A stretch of 64,000 nucleotides of DNA from Candidatus Peregrinibacteria bacterium (GCA_016699755.1 CP065009.1:806001-870000); one strand, 5' to 3'. Positions 52,317 to 61,801 are shown, counted from the stretch's first letter. Made by a program: numbers and translations. Notes: generated from the sequence alone by a model not told the origin.

Positions 52317-53662
52317 AGATAGGCAGTCGCCAGATCAAAACAGGCAATGGAACCAAAAGAACCCCGTATTGCTCTCTCATACGATTTCTGGAGAAAACGA
52401 ACAAGCTCCTTCCTGTTTTCAGTGATGGTCACAATACTCGCTCCAGTGAAAGTTTTTCCCTCCGAAAGACCCGCAATATGAATTTCAGGAAAACGAGAAA
52501 GGAATTCGAGTTTCTCTCTTCTATTTTCCAAATCCCCAAAAATTCCAAGTCCTCCCAAGAGATACACCGTCTCCTCAGAAATATCAGTGATGATATTATC
52601 GAGCGGACTCCCCCCTCCCCATCGCAAATTTACATCACCAACAGGTGTTTTTTCTTCATGAAGAAGGGCATCCGCAGAAAAAACACTCGTAACACCGTGG
52701 CTCTGAAAGATTTTAAAGAGGGTATTTAGAATTTTTTCCTGATTTTTTTCAACAAGAGATTGAATCTTCGGAGAAACGATACTATGGTGATATGAGAATG
52801 CTCCACACCAATCCCCATGATGATCGGTAAGCTGAATTTGCGGTGGAAATGCGACCGGAGATCCTTCTTCTGGCACCATTCCATGAAAGGAAACATCAGT
52901 AAAATCGTGAAGTTGAGGACAGAGAATAACTCCATATTTATAATCCTCGTGATCAAGAAGATTTTTAAGGTCTGATGAGCAATACGCTACTCGTTGCCCT
53001 TTTCCCGATCCTCCATCAGTTGGTTTTAAGCGAATAGGAAAAGGAATTGTTTTTCCCTGTACTGTAATACTTTCAGGGCTTTCTTTTTCGACAGAAATAG
53101 TTTTTGGAAAACAAAAGACACTATTTTCCTGAAGCAATTCTTCTGGAAATTCACCACTATAAAGCCAATCTTTTGTATTGAAAGGAATATTCTTCAGGAG
53201 ACTTGGATGAAAAGCGCTCCAAGGATCTTCTTTAGAAAGAGGAAACGGTTCATTCACAATAAGCGAGTGTGTTCCCAAAAATCGATTTGCCAAAAGCTCA
53301 TGAAGTCTTTTGAAGTGAAATCCATCTTCTCCAAAAAATTCATTTTTATCTACAATTCGCTCTGGAAAAACATCGGCATTCCACACCCCTATCCGCTGAG
53401 AAAAATCAGATGTCCATTCTCCATAGCGATCTCTTTGTTCTTCAGTAAGGAGAAGAGGGGTAATATTCCCTCTTGGCGCCACCTGAGCAAGAGAACGAGG
53501 AGGAAAATTATCTTTTACAAAAAGAGGGCTTTCCTTCATTGCCAAAGGGAATCGTTGAGGATTGAGAAAAGCATAAAGTGCAAAAAATTCCGTGGAAGAT
53601 TTTCTATTAAAAACAGTATTATAGAGATACTGGAGCGATGGCTGATTTTTTGAATTTTTCAT
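52274..53662 (-). CDS. ATP-grasp-like hypothetical protein, 462 aa
   Basis: ATG at 53662, no signal peptide. The middle third has PFPIRLKPTDGGSGKGQRVA (about 215-235), which resembles the glycine-rich, lysine-bearing ATP loop of ATP-grasp enzymes, and further on HDFTDVSFHGMVPEEG and VGDVNLRWGGGSPLDN (about 365-380), recalling the metal-binding Asn/Asp strand that closes that active site. The first 200 residues are unlike anything I know (PLFVKDNFPPRSLAQV, GVWNADVFPERIVDKNEFF). It could ligate an amino acid or similar group to an acid, but no partner gene points to a substrate. It follows the small gene at 53687 by 24 bases. Its 3' end overlaps radA by 43 bases tail to tail, which is a large convergent overlap. 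Confidence 0.7.
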   Translation of the reverse strand: MKNSKNQPSLQYLYNTVFNRKSSTEFFALYAFLNPQRFPLAMKESPLFVKDNFPPRSLAQVAPRGNITPLLLTEEQRDRYGEWTSDFSQRIGVWNADVFPERIVDKNEFFGEDGFHFKRLHELLANRFLGTHSLIVNEPFPLSKEDPWSAFHPSLLKNIPFNTKDWLYSGEFPEELLQENSVFCFPKTISVEKESPESITVQGKTIPFPIRLKPTDGGSGKGQRVAYCSSDLKNLLDHEDYKYGVILCPQLHDFTDVSFHGMVPEEGSPVAFPPQIQLTDHHGDWCGAFSYHHSIVSPKIQSLVEKNQEKILNTLFKIFQSHGVTSVFSADALLHEEKTPVGDVNLRWGGGSPLDNIITDISEETVYLLGGLGIFGDLENRREKLEFLSRFPEIHIAGLSEGKTFTGASIVTITENRKELVRFLQKSYERAIRGSFGSIACFDLATAYLQKIPTASATVLTV

Positions 53663-53686
53663 AAAAGAGAGATAAAAAAAGAAGAA

Positions 53687-54115
53687 TTATATCGCCTCCT
53701 CGGCAGGAGATTTACGGTTAGATTTTAAAATTTGCAAGAGTTCTCTGATTTTTCTTTGTAAGGTGTTCGGAAAAGCATGTGTTTTCCTGTACCCAACATC
53801 TGCAAGGAAGAGGATGCGAAATATTTCCGATCGAAGATGTGAAATGTTTCCGAGGAGTCCCCATCTCTGCGACCCATACAAAGCCAGTGCTTCCGGAGAC
53901 AATGAAGAGTATTGGTGTTGGTTTCCGTTTATTCTAAGACCTTTTTCAAGTCGAGAAATTTCTTGCTGCATCTCGTCAATTATTTTTAAAATTTCTGTAA
54001 TCTCTTGTTGCTGATCTAGAGAAAGATACTGAAAAGTTTTCGCATACTCAATTCCCTCTCCAGAGAGATGACGAATGACATACTTACCATTTGATATATC
54101 CAAAACTTCTGACAT
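53687..54115 (-). CDS. hypothetical protein, 142 aa
   Basis: ATG at 54115, 24 bases upstream of the ATP-grasp-like gene, so one transcript is likely. Soluble and mostly helical: YLSLDQQQEITEILKIIDEM and QQEISRLEKGLRIN predict a coiled coil at about 30-62, followed by LSPEALALYGSQRWGLLGN and HLRSEIFRILFLADVGY. The tail is basic then acidic (KSNRKSPAEEAI). I recognise no family. It may be a partner subunit of the following protein, which is inference from spacing alone. Confidence 0.6.
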   Translation of the reverse strand: MSEVLDISNGKYVIRHLSGEGIEYAKTFQYLSLDQQQEITEILKIIDEMQQEISRLEKGLRINGNQHQYSSLSPEALALYGSQRWGLLGNISHLRSEIFRILFLADVGYRKTHAFPNTLQRKIRELLQILKSNRKSPAEEAI

Positions 54116-54202
54116 AACTAATTGAGAAAGGGAAAAAATCTCTCATCTTCTGGGAGGCTATTTGTGATCAATGCGTTGTGCTATTTTAGCGTGGCATCAT
54201 CT

Positions 54203-54258
54203 TCCTCCCAGATCGGCAGATCATCATTATAGGCATTGTCATAGTGCCGGAGGGAGGA
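54203..54258. other. imperfect hairpin in the 264-base gap 54116-54379
   Basis: TCCTCCC (54203-54209) pairs with GGGAGGA (54252-54258), and inside it CGGCA (54214-54218) pairs with TGCCG (54245-54249), leaving a 26-base loop. It lies between divergent genes and has no T-run, so it is not a terminator. A small structured RNA or a regulator site is possible. Apart from this hairpin and the -10 box at 54353-54361, nothing is recognised in the gap. Confidence 0.35.
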
Positions 54259-54352
54259 GACGAGATTTTCATTTCGGAGAGCATTTAAATGTTTCCTTCG
54301 CTTGTTGTCAAATATTTTTTTCTTTGATTTCCTTTTAAAAATAGGATTTTCG

Positions 54353-54361
54353 TGTTAGAAT
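54353..54361 (+). promoter_or_regulatory. extended -10 promoter before the FAD oxidoreductase gene
   Basis: TGT followed by TAGAAT (54356-54361), an extended -10; no clear -35. The start would be near 54368, only about 12 bases before the ATG at 54380. Confidence 0.35.
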
Positions 54362-54379
54362 GGCGAGAATTTTGAAGGA

Positions 54380-55966
54380 ATGAACACAAATACAAAACAA
54401 AAAACTGCCCTCATTATTGGTGCGGGACCCGCAGGGCTCACAGCGGCACTTGAACTCCTCGAAAAAACGGATATCACACCGATCATCCTCGAGATGAGCG
54501 ATAAAATAGGCGGAATTTCTCGAACAGAAATCTACAAGGGAAACCGAATTGACATTGGCGGACATCGGTTTTTTTCCAAATCGGATACGGTCATGAACTG
54601 GTGGCAAAAAATTCTTCCTATAGAACATTCCAGTGTTTCCGAAAACGCCACCAAGCGCATGCTCGTGCGAAAACGTTTGTCGCGAATTTATTTTCTCCGA
54701 AAATTTTTCGACTATCCCATTTCCCTTTCTACGAACACTCTCAAAAATTTGGGAGTCATTCGAACCACAAAAATTATTACAAGCTATATTCACACTCGCC
54801 TTTTTCCTATTGCGCGAGAAAAGAATCTGGAAGATTTTTTCATTAATCGATTTGGAAAAGAACTCTACAAAACATTTTTTCAAAAATATACCGAAAAGGT
54901 TTGGGGCGTTTCGTGCAAAAAAATACAACCAGAATGGGGTGCTCAAAGAATAAAAGGAATTTCTCTCACAAAAATTATCCAACATGCCACCCAAAAATGG
55001 CTTCCGAAAAAAGAAATAGAAGACATTCGCCAAAAAACAACAGAAACAAGTCTTATTGGAAGATTCCTCTATCCAAAATTGGGTCCCGGACAAATGTGGG
55101 AAGAAACAGCACGCATTGTTCGACAACGAGGAGGAAAAATCCGTATGAAGAAAAAAGTAGTGGAAATAGGGTTGCATCCAGAACGGAAAAAGATTTCCAC
55201 AATCGTAATAGAAGACACAGAAACAGGTGAACGAGAGGTACTCAAGGGCGATTATCTCCTCTCAACCATGCCCATAAAAGACCTCGTCAATGCATGGAAA
55301 GGGAAAGTGCCAAAATCACTTCAAAAGATAGGAGAAGGGCTTGTTTATCGAGATTTTCTCACGGTTGGACTTCTCCTTAAAAAACTAAAGGTGCAAGAGA
55401 AAAATGGGGAACGTATTCGAGATAACTGGATCTATATTCAAGAACCAGATGTAAAGGTGGGGCGATTACAAATTTTTAACAACTGGAGTCCATACCTTGT
55501 GCAAAATGCCAAAACCACTTGGGTGGGACTTGAGTACTTTTGTGATGAAGGAGATGAAATTTGGACCAGAAATGACGAACGGATGAAGAAGTTTGCCACG
55601 GAAGAGATGTTAAGAATTGGGATGATAGAAAATACAAGTGACGTACTTGACGGCGTGATTATTCGTACACCAAAGGCGTATCCGGCGTATTTTGGAAGCT
55701 ACGACCAACTTCAGAAACTCATTGATTTTCTGAGCGGATATGAAAACCTTTTTCTCATGGGACGAAATGGAATGCATCGCTATAACAACCAAGATCATTC
55801 CATGCTCTCTGCTATGGAATGTGTAAAAAACATTGCAGAGGGACGAACAGATAAAGAGAATATTTGGAATATCAATATAGAAAAAGAATATCACGAAGAG
55901 AAATTTCAAGAACAAACGCCAGAAAGAGGTGCAGAAAGCCCAGCACTCGCAAAAGAGTTTTCGTAA
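54380..55966 (+). CDS. FAD-dependent oxidoreductase of the polysaccharide locus (amine-oxidase/UGM-like)
   Basis: 528 residues. FAD-binding fingerprint [20 protein letters not shown] at the start, then [17 protein letters not shown] and the [13 protein letters not shown] motif typical of the UDP-galactopyranose-mutase-like branch of the amine oxidase superfamily. The far end has [20 protein letters not shown] and [14 protein letters not shown], which close the FAD site. Proteins of this branch are common in surface-sugar clusters next to GtrA and glycosyltransferases; a reaction on a sugar nucleotide or lipid-linked sugar is likely but not defined by sequence. It starts the locus that runs to the window end. 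The length exceeds true UGMs (about 380), so I do not call it glf. Confidence 0.82.
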   Translation: MNTNTKQKTALIIGAGPAGLTAALELLEKTDITPIILEMSDKIGGISRTEIYKGNRIDIGGHRFFSKSDTVMNWWQKILPIEHSSVSENATKRMLVRKRLSRIYFLRKFFDYPISLSTNTLKNLGVIRTTKIITSYIHTRLFPIAREKNLEDFFINRFGKELYKTFFQKYTEKVWGVSCKKIQPEWGAQRIKGISLTKIIQHATQKWLPKKEIEDIRQKTTETSLIGRFLYPKLGPGQMWEETARIVRQRGGKIRMKKKVVEIGLHPERKKISTIVIEDTETGEREVLKGDYLLSTMPIKDLVNAWKGKVPKSLQKIGEGLVYRDFLTVGLLLKKLKVQEKNGERIRDNWIYIQEPDVKVGRLQIFNNWSPYLVQNAKTTWVGLEYFCDEGDEIWTRNDERMKKFATEEMLRIGMIENTSDVLDGVIIRTPKAYPAYFGSYDQLQKLIDFLSGYENLFLMGRNGMHRYNNQDHSMLSAMECVKNIAEGRTDKENIWNINIEKEYHEEKFQEQTPERGAESPALAKEFS

Positions 55967-55997
55967 TTATTCGGTAGAGACAGATTACAATCTATCG

Positions 55998-57920
55998 CTA
56001 CTTGATTTTATATATCATATACACCTCATCCGAGAAAACCGGTTCCCCTTCTGGAATTTTTTCTTCTTTTTTCGCGAGCACAAAGTTGATGTGATACGTA
56101 TTTTTGAGTTCTTCCCAGTACGTTACGAGATCACCCTGAACCTGCTTTCGATGTTTCCACTCCAATGCGTATGCCCGTTGAAATGCGCCCTGCCCCCCTT
56201 CTACTTGTGTGACAAAAATACTCTTTCCAAAACGATTCCGAAGATTCACTGCTTCTCCTTCTGCCCCTTCTGTGGCAAAAATGAGATCATTATTTGCAAC
56301 ATTTTCACGCACCCATAGTTCCACCTCTGTGGGATTTTGGAGAGGGGAAGTAGTAAAAGCTTGATAAGATTTTTGAAAGAAAAATCCAGAAGTCACAAGA
56401 AGAAAAATGCTGATTCCCACAAAGGCAGGAATACTTTTTTTGGGGTATTTCCCCGAACGCCAAAAAAGAAACACCAAAAGGAGGAGAAGAATGGGGAAAA
56501 TCTGTTGCATCCACAAAGAAAAAAGGCCGAGAGAAACAAGTGGATCGAAGAGGAGATTTTTGAAGAAGCTGGAAAGATTGTGAAATTGAATCTGCACCTC
56601 TGCCGAAAAATATATAGTAAGACCGCAAAGAAGAATTGCCATACTGAAAAACAATATCTTCTGATATGACTTATGAAGCAATGTTCCTTGAACCTGAAGG
56701 AAGAGAATAACAAAGAAAACAAGGAGCGACAGAGGAACAAGAAAGTGCGTTCCACCAAATGGAATAAAGAAAAACGCAAGTGCGTACAGAATCTTTTCGA
56801 GAGATGTTCGCTTACCACCTGTCATCTCCCAAAAACACACAGAGAGCATGGCAATGACAAAGAGAATTCTCAAGAAAACTCCAACACGATAGAGTTGCAA
56901 CTGACCAAAAAGTGAGAAATGAAGAGCATCAAAAAAGAGGAGCCCAATACCCATAAGGAAAACAAGGGAGAAAAAGAATATTCCAAATATCTCCTTTATT
57001 TTTCGAGAAAAACAGGAACTCGTTTCACAAATGCACAAAAAAAGAAAAAGAGGAAGATAGATAGTCAGAAGAACGCTCGGAGAAGAAAGGTGATCCCAAG
57101 AGAAAATCCACTCTACTCGTTCGCGCAAAAACGTGGTCCATTCGGCATCAACTCTCGTAAAAAAATCCATACCACTTGCACTCCCACTTCCCAAAAAAAG
57201 AAAAATGGTTCCGATGGAAAAGACAGGGAAAAGAAAATACCACAAAGATCGAGTATTCTTTTTCTGCCAAACATCAAAAAACAAAGTATAGACTGAGAAA
57301 AAGAACAGCACCGGAAGCGCACTAATAAAGTGAATAAGCACTCCGGCAGTAAGGACTATCCACGATAATAACTTTCGCTGAAGAAGAAAAAGGGCAAGCG
57401 CTCCAGTCGCAAGAGATAGGGCAAGAGATCGAGCATGAAGCTCGGTTCCAAAACTAAACGTCCAAATGGTGGCAGGAAGTGCGTTACAAACCGATCCTTC
57501 GTGACCAACGAGAAAAAAGATAGGAACGAGCAAAGAAAAAAGACGATTTTTTGAAAACGAAAACGCAATTCCAATAATCGCCAAAAAAAAGAGGAATTGA
57601 GAAAAAGTGGTCCACCAAAAAAGGGAGATGTATATATTTTCTGGATTACCAAGAAATGTAATCCCGACAAGTTCATCAAAAAAAGAGGCACTTGTTTGGG
57701 TATTTTCCATGAGAAAGTCCCGAGAATATGATTCGGGAACAGTCTTCTGAAAAAGTGGAGGAATGTAGAAATTCTGATCTCCGTGCTCAACCCTATATCC
57801 CGGAAAAAAGAAAAAAGAAACCACAACGAGGAGTGCGGAAAAAAGACAAGCAATGAGAAGGAAAACCATTTTTTTCTTGAGCTTCTCTTTTGCGGATATT
57901 TTCGATTGTTGTTGTTCCAT
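55998..57920 (-). CDS. GT-C-like multipass membrane protein, 640 aa
   Basis: I use the ATG at 57920 (MEQQQSKISAKEKL), since the longer frame to 57986 precedes the likely promoter box. About 12-14 hydrophobic spans. The first outer loop reads HGDQNFYIPPLFQKTVPESY, then SRDFLMENTQTSASFF; this acidic loop with a following Tyr-x-x-D is common in large GT-C-type polytopic proteins of unknown acceptor. After the last span a soluble domain (about 540-640) has VELWVRENVANNDLIFATEG and a final YMIYKIK strand, also typical of that group. Probably an oligosaccharide or protein glycosyltransferase at the outer face. It points against the rest of the locus and diverges from the GtrA gene. Confidence 0.78.
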   Translation of the reverse strand: MEQQQSKISAKEKLKKKMVFLLIACLFSALLVVVSFFFFPGYRVEHGDQNFYIPPLFQKTVPESYSRDFLMENTQTSASFFDELVGITFLGNPENIYISLFWWTTFSQFLFFLAIIGIAFSFSKNRLFSLLVPIFFLVGHEGSVCNALPATIWTFSFGTELHARSLALSLATGALALFLLQRKLLSWIVLTAGVLIHFISALPVLFFFSVYTLFFDVWQKKNTRSLWYFLFPVFSIGTIFLFLGSGSASGMDFFTRVDAEWTTFLRERVEWIFSWDHLSSPSVLLTIYLPLFLFLCICETSSCFSRKIKEIFGIFFFSLVFLMGIGLLFFDALHFSLFGQLQLYRVGVFLRILFVIAMLSVCFWEMTGGKRTSLEKILYALAFFFIPFGGTHFLVPLSLLVFFVILFLQVQGTLLHKSYQKILFFSMAILLCGLTIYFSAEVQIQFHNLSSFFKNLLFDPLVSLGLFSLWMQQIFPILLLLLVFLFWRSGKYPKKSIPAFVGISIFLLVTSGFFFQKSYQAFTTSPLQNPTEVELWVRENVANNDLIFATEGAEGEAVNLRNRFGKSIFVTQVEGGQGAFQRAYALEWKHRKQVQGDLVTYWEELKNTYHINFVLAKKEEKIPEGEPVFSDEVYMIYKIK

Positions 57921-57946
57921 TTTTTCAAAATCATCTCTTGAAAAAG

Positions 57947-57952
57947 AGTATA
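57947..57952 (-). promoter_or_regulatory. possible -10 box of the GT-C-like gene
   Basis: TATACT on the minus strand, about 27 bases before the ATG at 57920. The nearest -35 (TTGTCG) would need a 20-base spacer, so the match is weak. Confidence 0.3.
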
Positions 57953-58030
57953 CCGAAAAACCCAATCTTTTGCGACAACCTTTCAAAAACTACACCGCTC
58001 CTATTTCTTGCACAAGAAAGAATCGCTACA

Positions 58031-58450
58031 ATGCAAAACATGAAATATGGTCATTCTTTTTCCAGCAGTTTTTGGCACCAGTTTTTCCGATACTGCCTTT
58101 CGGGAGGCATCGCTGCTGGAATAGATACCACCCTTGTTGTTTTCTTGACGGAATATTTTGGAGTGCCGTATCTACTCTCAACAACAATAGGATTTTTTGC
58201 AGGGCTTTCAACAATCTATCTTTTGAGCATGCGATGGGTTTTTCCTGCGACCCACAAAAAAAGTAAAAAAGAGCATACATTCTTTTTTTTCGGATTTGGC
58301 ATTATCGGAATTTTCGGGCTTCTCCTGAGTCTTCTTTTCATGTGGATTTTTTACGAGAAACTCTCCTTCTCTCTTCTCATGGCAAAACTTATCACCACTT
58401 TTCTCGTGCTCTGGTGGAATTTTTTGGCGAGAAGAACAATACTTTCCTAA
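58031..58450 (+). CDS. GtrA family membrane protein
   Basis: 139 residues from the ATG at 58031; an ATG three codons on is also possible. Four membrane spans with the GtrA signature FFRYCLSGGIAAGIDTTLVV, then TTIGFFAGLSTIYLLSMRWVF and a final LITTFLVLWWNFLARR. Proteins of this family help flip or present polyprenyl-phosphate-linked sugars for surface glycan modification. It lies 15 bases before the nucleotide-sugar dehydrogenase gene, and so is part of the polysaccharide operon. Confidence 0.9.
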   Translation: MQNMKYGHSFSSSFWHQFFRYCLSGGIAAGIDTTLVVFLTEYFGVPYLLSTTIGFFAGLSTIYLLSMRWVFPATHKKSKKEHTFFFFGFGIIGIFGLLLSLLFMWIFYEKLSFSLLMAKLITTFLVLWWNFLARRTILS

Positions 58451-58465
58451 TTTTCTCCTTTTGAT

Positions 58466-59764
58466 ATGCAACGTGTTTCCGTTATTGGCTTGGGGTATGT
58501 AGGACTTCCACTTCTTTGTATTCTGTCGGAAAAAGAAGAATTAAGCGCACATGGATTTGATATCAATTCCCAAAAAATAGCAATGATTCAAAAAAGGGAG
58601 AGTCCTTTTTCAGATGCTTTTATTTCTGAATTTTTCCAAAAAAATGGACTCTCCATTTCCGAAAAAGAAGAAATTTTAAAAGAAAGTGATGTTTTTGTGA
58701 TTTGTGTTCCCACTCCAGTGCAAAAAGATTTCTCTCCAGATTACGAGCCACTCCTCATGGCTTCGGAAACCGTGGCAAAATATCTTCGCAAAGGAAATCT
58801 TGTTCTCGTGGAATCAACCATTAATCCCGGAGTATGCGAAGAAATGATCGTTCCACTCTTGGAACAAAAAACAAAACTCCTCGCAGGAAAAGATTTTGAT
58901 CTTGCCCATTGCCCAGAGCGCGTCAATCCCGGAGACACCAAATGGACGCTTCGAAATATTCCGCGAAATGTCGGAGGAATTACGGAGAATTCGTGTCAAC
59001 GCGCGGCAATTTTTTATCGGTCTTTTTTGGAAGGGGAAATCCATGAACAGAAAACGATTCGAGAAGCAGAAGCTACTAAAGTGGTGGAGAATACGTTTCG
59101 AGACATTAATATTGCGTATGTGAACGAACTCGCCAAATCGTTTGATCGCATAGGGATTGATCTTGTTTCAGTGCTTCGCGGAGCAGCAAATAAGCCCTTT
59201 GGTTTTCTAGCACACTTTCCGGGATGTGGCGTTGGCGGACACTGTATTCCTGTTGATCCGTACTATCTTATTCGCGAAGCGGAAAAAAGTGGGCTTGAGC
59301 ACTCTTTTTTGCGAAGAGCGAGAGAAATTAATAACAGCATGCCAGAGTACACGGTTTCTCTTTTAGTGGATGCCCTTAATGATTGCCACAAATCAATTCG
59401 AGGAACGCGCATTGGGATTCTGGGCATTTCCTATAAAGCTGAGGTGGGAGATATTCGGAATAGTCCGGCAATGCACATTCGGGATATTTTGGAAGAAAAA
59501 GGGGCAGAAGTTCAGATGTACGATTCATTTCTCTCGGAAGTATCCGACAAAAAAAATACTGCTGAAATTTTGGAATATGCTGAGGCAATTCTTATCGCCA
59601 CCAACCACAAAGAATTTCGTGCCCTTTCCCCTGAAGATTTTCTTCGCTACGATATAGGGGTCGTTATTGATGGAAAAAACATCTTCCCTGATCCGAAGTG
59701 TTTCTGGGAAAATGGCATTTCTTACCGTGGCATTGGACGCGGAAACCCCTCTTCTCCCGCATGA
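58466..59764 (+). CDS. nucleotide-sugar dehydrogenase (UDP-ManNAc/UDP-glucose 6-dehydrogenase family, WecC-like)
   Basis: 432 residues. NAD-binding VSVIGLGYVGLPLLCILSEK at the start, FVICVPTPVQ, then LVLVESTINPGVCEEMIVPL and AHCPERVNPGDTKW. The catalytic thiol is Cys260 in GCGVGGHCIPVDPYYL, and TKVVENTFRDINIAYVNELA is the central helix. The second Rossmann domain shows RIGILGISYKAEVGDIRNSP. The STINPGV and ERVNPG style and the PYYL ending fit the WecC/WbpA group, which oxidises UDP-ManNAc or UDP-GlcNAc to the uronic acid with two NAD. A WecB-like epimerase two genes downstream suggests UDP-ManNAcA as product. Overlaps the next start by four bases. Confidence 0.9.
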   Translation: MQRVSVIGLGYVGLPLLCILSEKEELSAHGFDINSQKIAMIQKRESPFSDAFISEFFQKNGLSISEKEEILKESDVFVICVPTPVQKDFSPDYEPLLMASETVAKYLRKGNLVLVESTINPGVCEEMIVPLLEQKTKLLAGKDFDLAHCPERVNPGDTKWTLRNIPRNVGGITENSCQRAAIFYRSFLEGEIHEQKTIREAEATKVVENTFRDINIAYVNELAKSFDRIGIDLVSVLRGAANKPFGFLAHFPGCGVGGHCIPVDPYYLIREAEKSGLEHSFLRRAREINNSMPEYTVSLLVDALNDCHKSIRGTRIGILGISYKAEVGDIRNSPAMHIRDILEEKGAEVQMYDSFLSEVSDKKNTAEILEYAEAILIATNHKEFRALSPEDFLRYDIGVVIDGKNIFPDPKCFWENGISYRGIGRGNPSSPA

Positions 59765-60717
59765 CACACCTCCTCATTGCCCTCCCCGCACTGAACGAAG
59801 AAAAACGCATTAGCTCTGTTTTAAAATGCCTGCCCAAAAAAATCCTTGGCATTGAAGAGGTGCAAATATTGGTTATTGATGACGGAAGCCACGACAACAC
59901 CGCAAATATTGCGCGAGAATTCGGGGTGGAGGTAGTGCAACACAAAACAAATCAAGGTGTTGGTACCGCCTTTCAAACCGCTGTCAAAGAAGCGCTCGAG
60001 CGAAAGGCAGATATTTTAATGACATTTGATGCCGATGGACAATTTAGTGTTAATGAAATTCCGACTTTGCTACAACCAATTCTTCAAAAAGAAGCAGATT
60101 TTGTAACGGGAAATCGATTCCCAAAAGGAGCTACTCGTCCAAAAAATATGTCTCGAGTAAAACATTGGGGAAACAAGAGGATGAGCAAACTCATTTCACG
60201 ACTCTGTGGAGAAGATATTCAGGATGCAGCATGTGGCTTTCGAGCCTACTCTCGAGAAACCCTTTTAAACCTTAATCTCATGGGGAGTTTTACTTATACT
60301 CAAGAAACCATTCTCGATTTGTGTCATAAAAAATTTCGACTCGCACAAGTTCCTATTGCGGTTCAGTATTTTTCAGATCGATCTTCACGGGTTGCTGAGA
60401 GTATTTTGCGATATACACAGCAGTCGCTTCTCATTATTTTCCGAGCCTACCGAGATTATCATCCTCTTCGTTTTTTCGGATATTTCGCGCTCCTCCAAAT
60501 GGGAATTGGTTTTTTTTTGGGAACAATACTTTTCCTTCACTATATTATCGCAGGAAGTTTTACTCCTTATAAGTTCCTTGGATTCGCTGGACTCGCCTTT
60601 TTCCTTTTTGGCGTCATTTTATTTGTAGTTGCCATTTTTGCAGATATGCTCGACCGCATTCGAAAAAATCAGGAACGGATCATTGCCCTTCTTAAAAAAC
60701 AGGAATATGGAGAGTAG
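59761..60717 (+). CDS. glycosyltransferase family 2, DPM1/GtrB-like with C-terminal membrane spans
   Basis: 318 residues from the ATG at 59761 (MTHLLIALPALNEEKRI), which overlaps the previous stop (ATGA). GT-A motifs: ALPALNEEKRISSVLK, LVIDDGSHDNT, GVGTAFQTAVKEAL, MTFDADGQFSVNEIP with the metal-binding Asp-x-Asp, and FVTGNRFPKG. A conserved-looking QDAACGFRAYSRETL follows. Two C-terminal hydrophobic spans (about 240-265 and 275-300) place it with polyprenyl-phosphate sugar transferases, which load hexose onto undecaprenyl phosphate. That fits a GtrA gene in the same operon. Overlaps the next gene by 11 bases. Confidence 0.88.
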   Translation: MTHLLIALPALNEEKRISSVLKCLPKKILGIEEVQILVIDDGSHDNTANIAREFGVEVVQHKTNQGVGTAFQTAVKEALERKADILMTFDADGQFSVNEIPTLLQPILQKEADFVTGNRFPKGATRPKNMSRVKHWGNKRMSKLISRLCGEDIQDAACGFRAYSRETLLNLNLMGSFTYTQETILDLCHKKFRLAQVPIAVQYFSDRSSRVAESILRYTQQSLLIIFRAYRDYHPLRFFGYFALLQMGIGFFLGTILFLHYIIAGSFTPYKFLGFAGLAFFLFGVILFVVAIFADMLDRIRKNQERIIALLKKQEYGE

Positions 60718-61795
60718 AAATATTTTTATTCTGCTCGGAACACGAGCACAACTCATTAAAATGGCACCAGTCATGGTGGAATTACAACAAAGAAACGCGC
60801 CATACCAATTTCTTTTTACCGGTCAACACCAAGAAACTATTGAGGACATCATTCAAAACTTTGGCATAAAAATGCCAGACAAAAATATTGGAGGAGATGA
60901 AGAAATCATAGGAGTTTTTCAGATGTTATTGTGGCTTATTCGCGTTTACAAAAATACCATTCGCAAAAAAGAAGAATTTTTTGGAAAGACCTCGCCAAAA
61001 GATATTCTTGTTGTGCACGGAGATACTATTTCCACTCTCTTGGGAGCTTATATTGGGAAAAAAATTGGACTTCGAGTGGCACATGTGGAATCTGGACTTC
61101 GTTCGTTTCGCCTTTTTCATCCATTTCCCGAAGAAATAGTACGACTTCTCACCTTTCGTCTTTCGAATATTTTCTTTTGCCCAGGACAATGGGCATTGCA
61201 GAATCTGAAAAAATACAGAGGAAAGAGAAAAAACACCGGACACAATACCCTACTCGATGCCGTGCGCCTCGTAAAAAATCCTACAAAATCTGAAGACATT
61301 ATTCCGAACACAAAATTTATTCTTTGCTCTATTCATCGATTTGAAAATATTTTTCATCGAAAACGTTTTCAGAGAATTCTTGAACACATTATTCTTCTTG
61401 CCCACACTTTTCCGGTTCTTTTCGTCCTTCATCCCACCACAAAAAATCAACTCCACAAATATCCAGATTTACTTGAAATGCTCATACAAGAAAAGAATAT
61501 CTCTCTGCGACCTCGATATGATTTCTTCACATTTATCAGCCTTCTCAAAAAATGTGAATTCCTTGTTACTGACGGAGGAAGTAATCAAGAAGAGTGTTTC
61601 TATCTCGGAAAACCATGCCTTTTGATGCGAAAAAAAACAGAACGCCAAGAGGGACTCTCGGAAAATGCCATTCTTTCAGAATACGAGCAAAAAAAAATAG
61701 AATACTTTCTTAGGAATTATTCTTCTTTTGTACGAAATCCTATTCCCGAAACAATTTCCCCTTCTCAAAAGATTGTTGATTTTCTCTTAAAATAG
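60707..61795 (+). CDS. UDP-N-acetylglucosamine 2-epimerase (WecB-like)
   Basis: 362 residues from the ATG at 60707, inside the end of the previous gene. The opening LLGTRAQLIKMAPVMVELQQ replaces the usual GTRPE by GTRAQ. The catalytic acids are kept: VVHGDTISTLLGAYIG (Asp), VAHVESGLRSF (Glu) and HPFPEEIVRLLT (Glu), as is the His of CSIHRFENI. The UDP-binding end shows LVTDGGSNQEECFYLGKPCL and MRKKTERQEG. It would interconvert UDP-GlcNAc and UDP-ManNAc, feeding the WecC-like dehydrogenase. The changed GTR motif may hint at a different substrate. Confidence 0.85.
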   Translation: MESRNIFILLGTRAQLIKMAPVMVELQQRNAPYQFLFTGQHQETIEDIIQNFGIKMPDKNIGGDEEIIGVFQMLLWLIRVYKNTIRKKEEFFGKTSPKDILVVHGDTISTLLGAYIGKKIGLRVAHVESGLRSFRLFHPFPEEIVRLLTFRLSNIFFCPGQWALQNLKKYRGKRKNTGHNTLLDAVRLVKNPTKSEDIIPNTKFILCSIHRFENIFHRKRFQRILEHIILLAHTFPVLFVLHPTTKNQLHKYPDLLEMLIQEKNISLRPRYDFFTFISLLKKCEFLVTDGGSNQEECFYLGKPCLLMRKKTERQEGLSENAILSEYEQKKIEYFLRNYSSFVRNPIPETISPSQKIVDFLLK

Positions 61796-61801
61796 ATAAG
61801 A

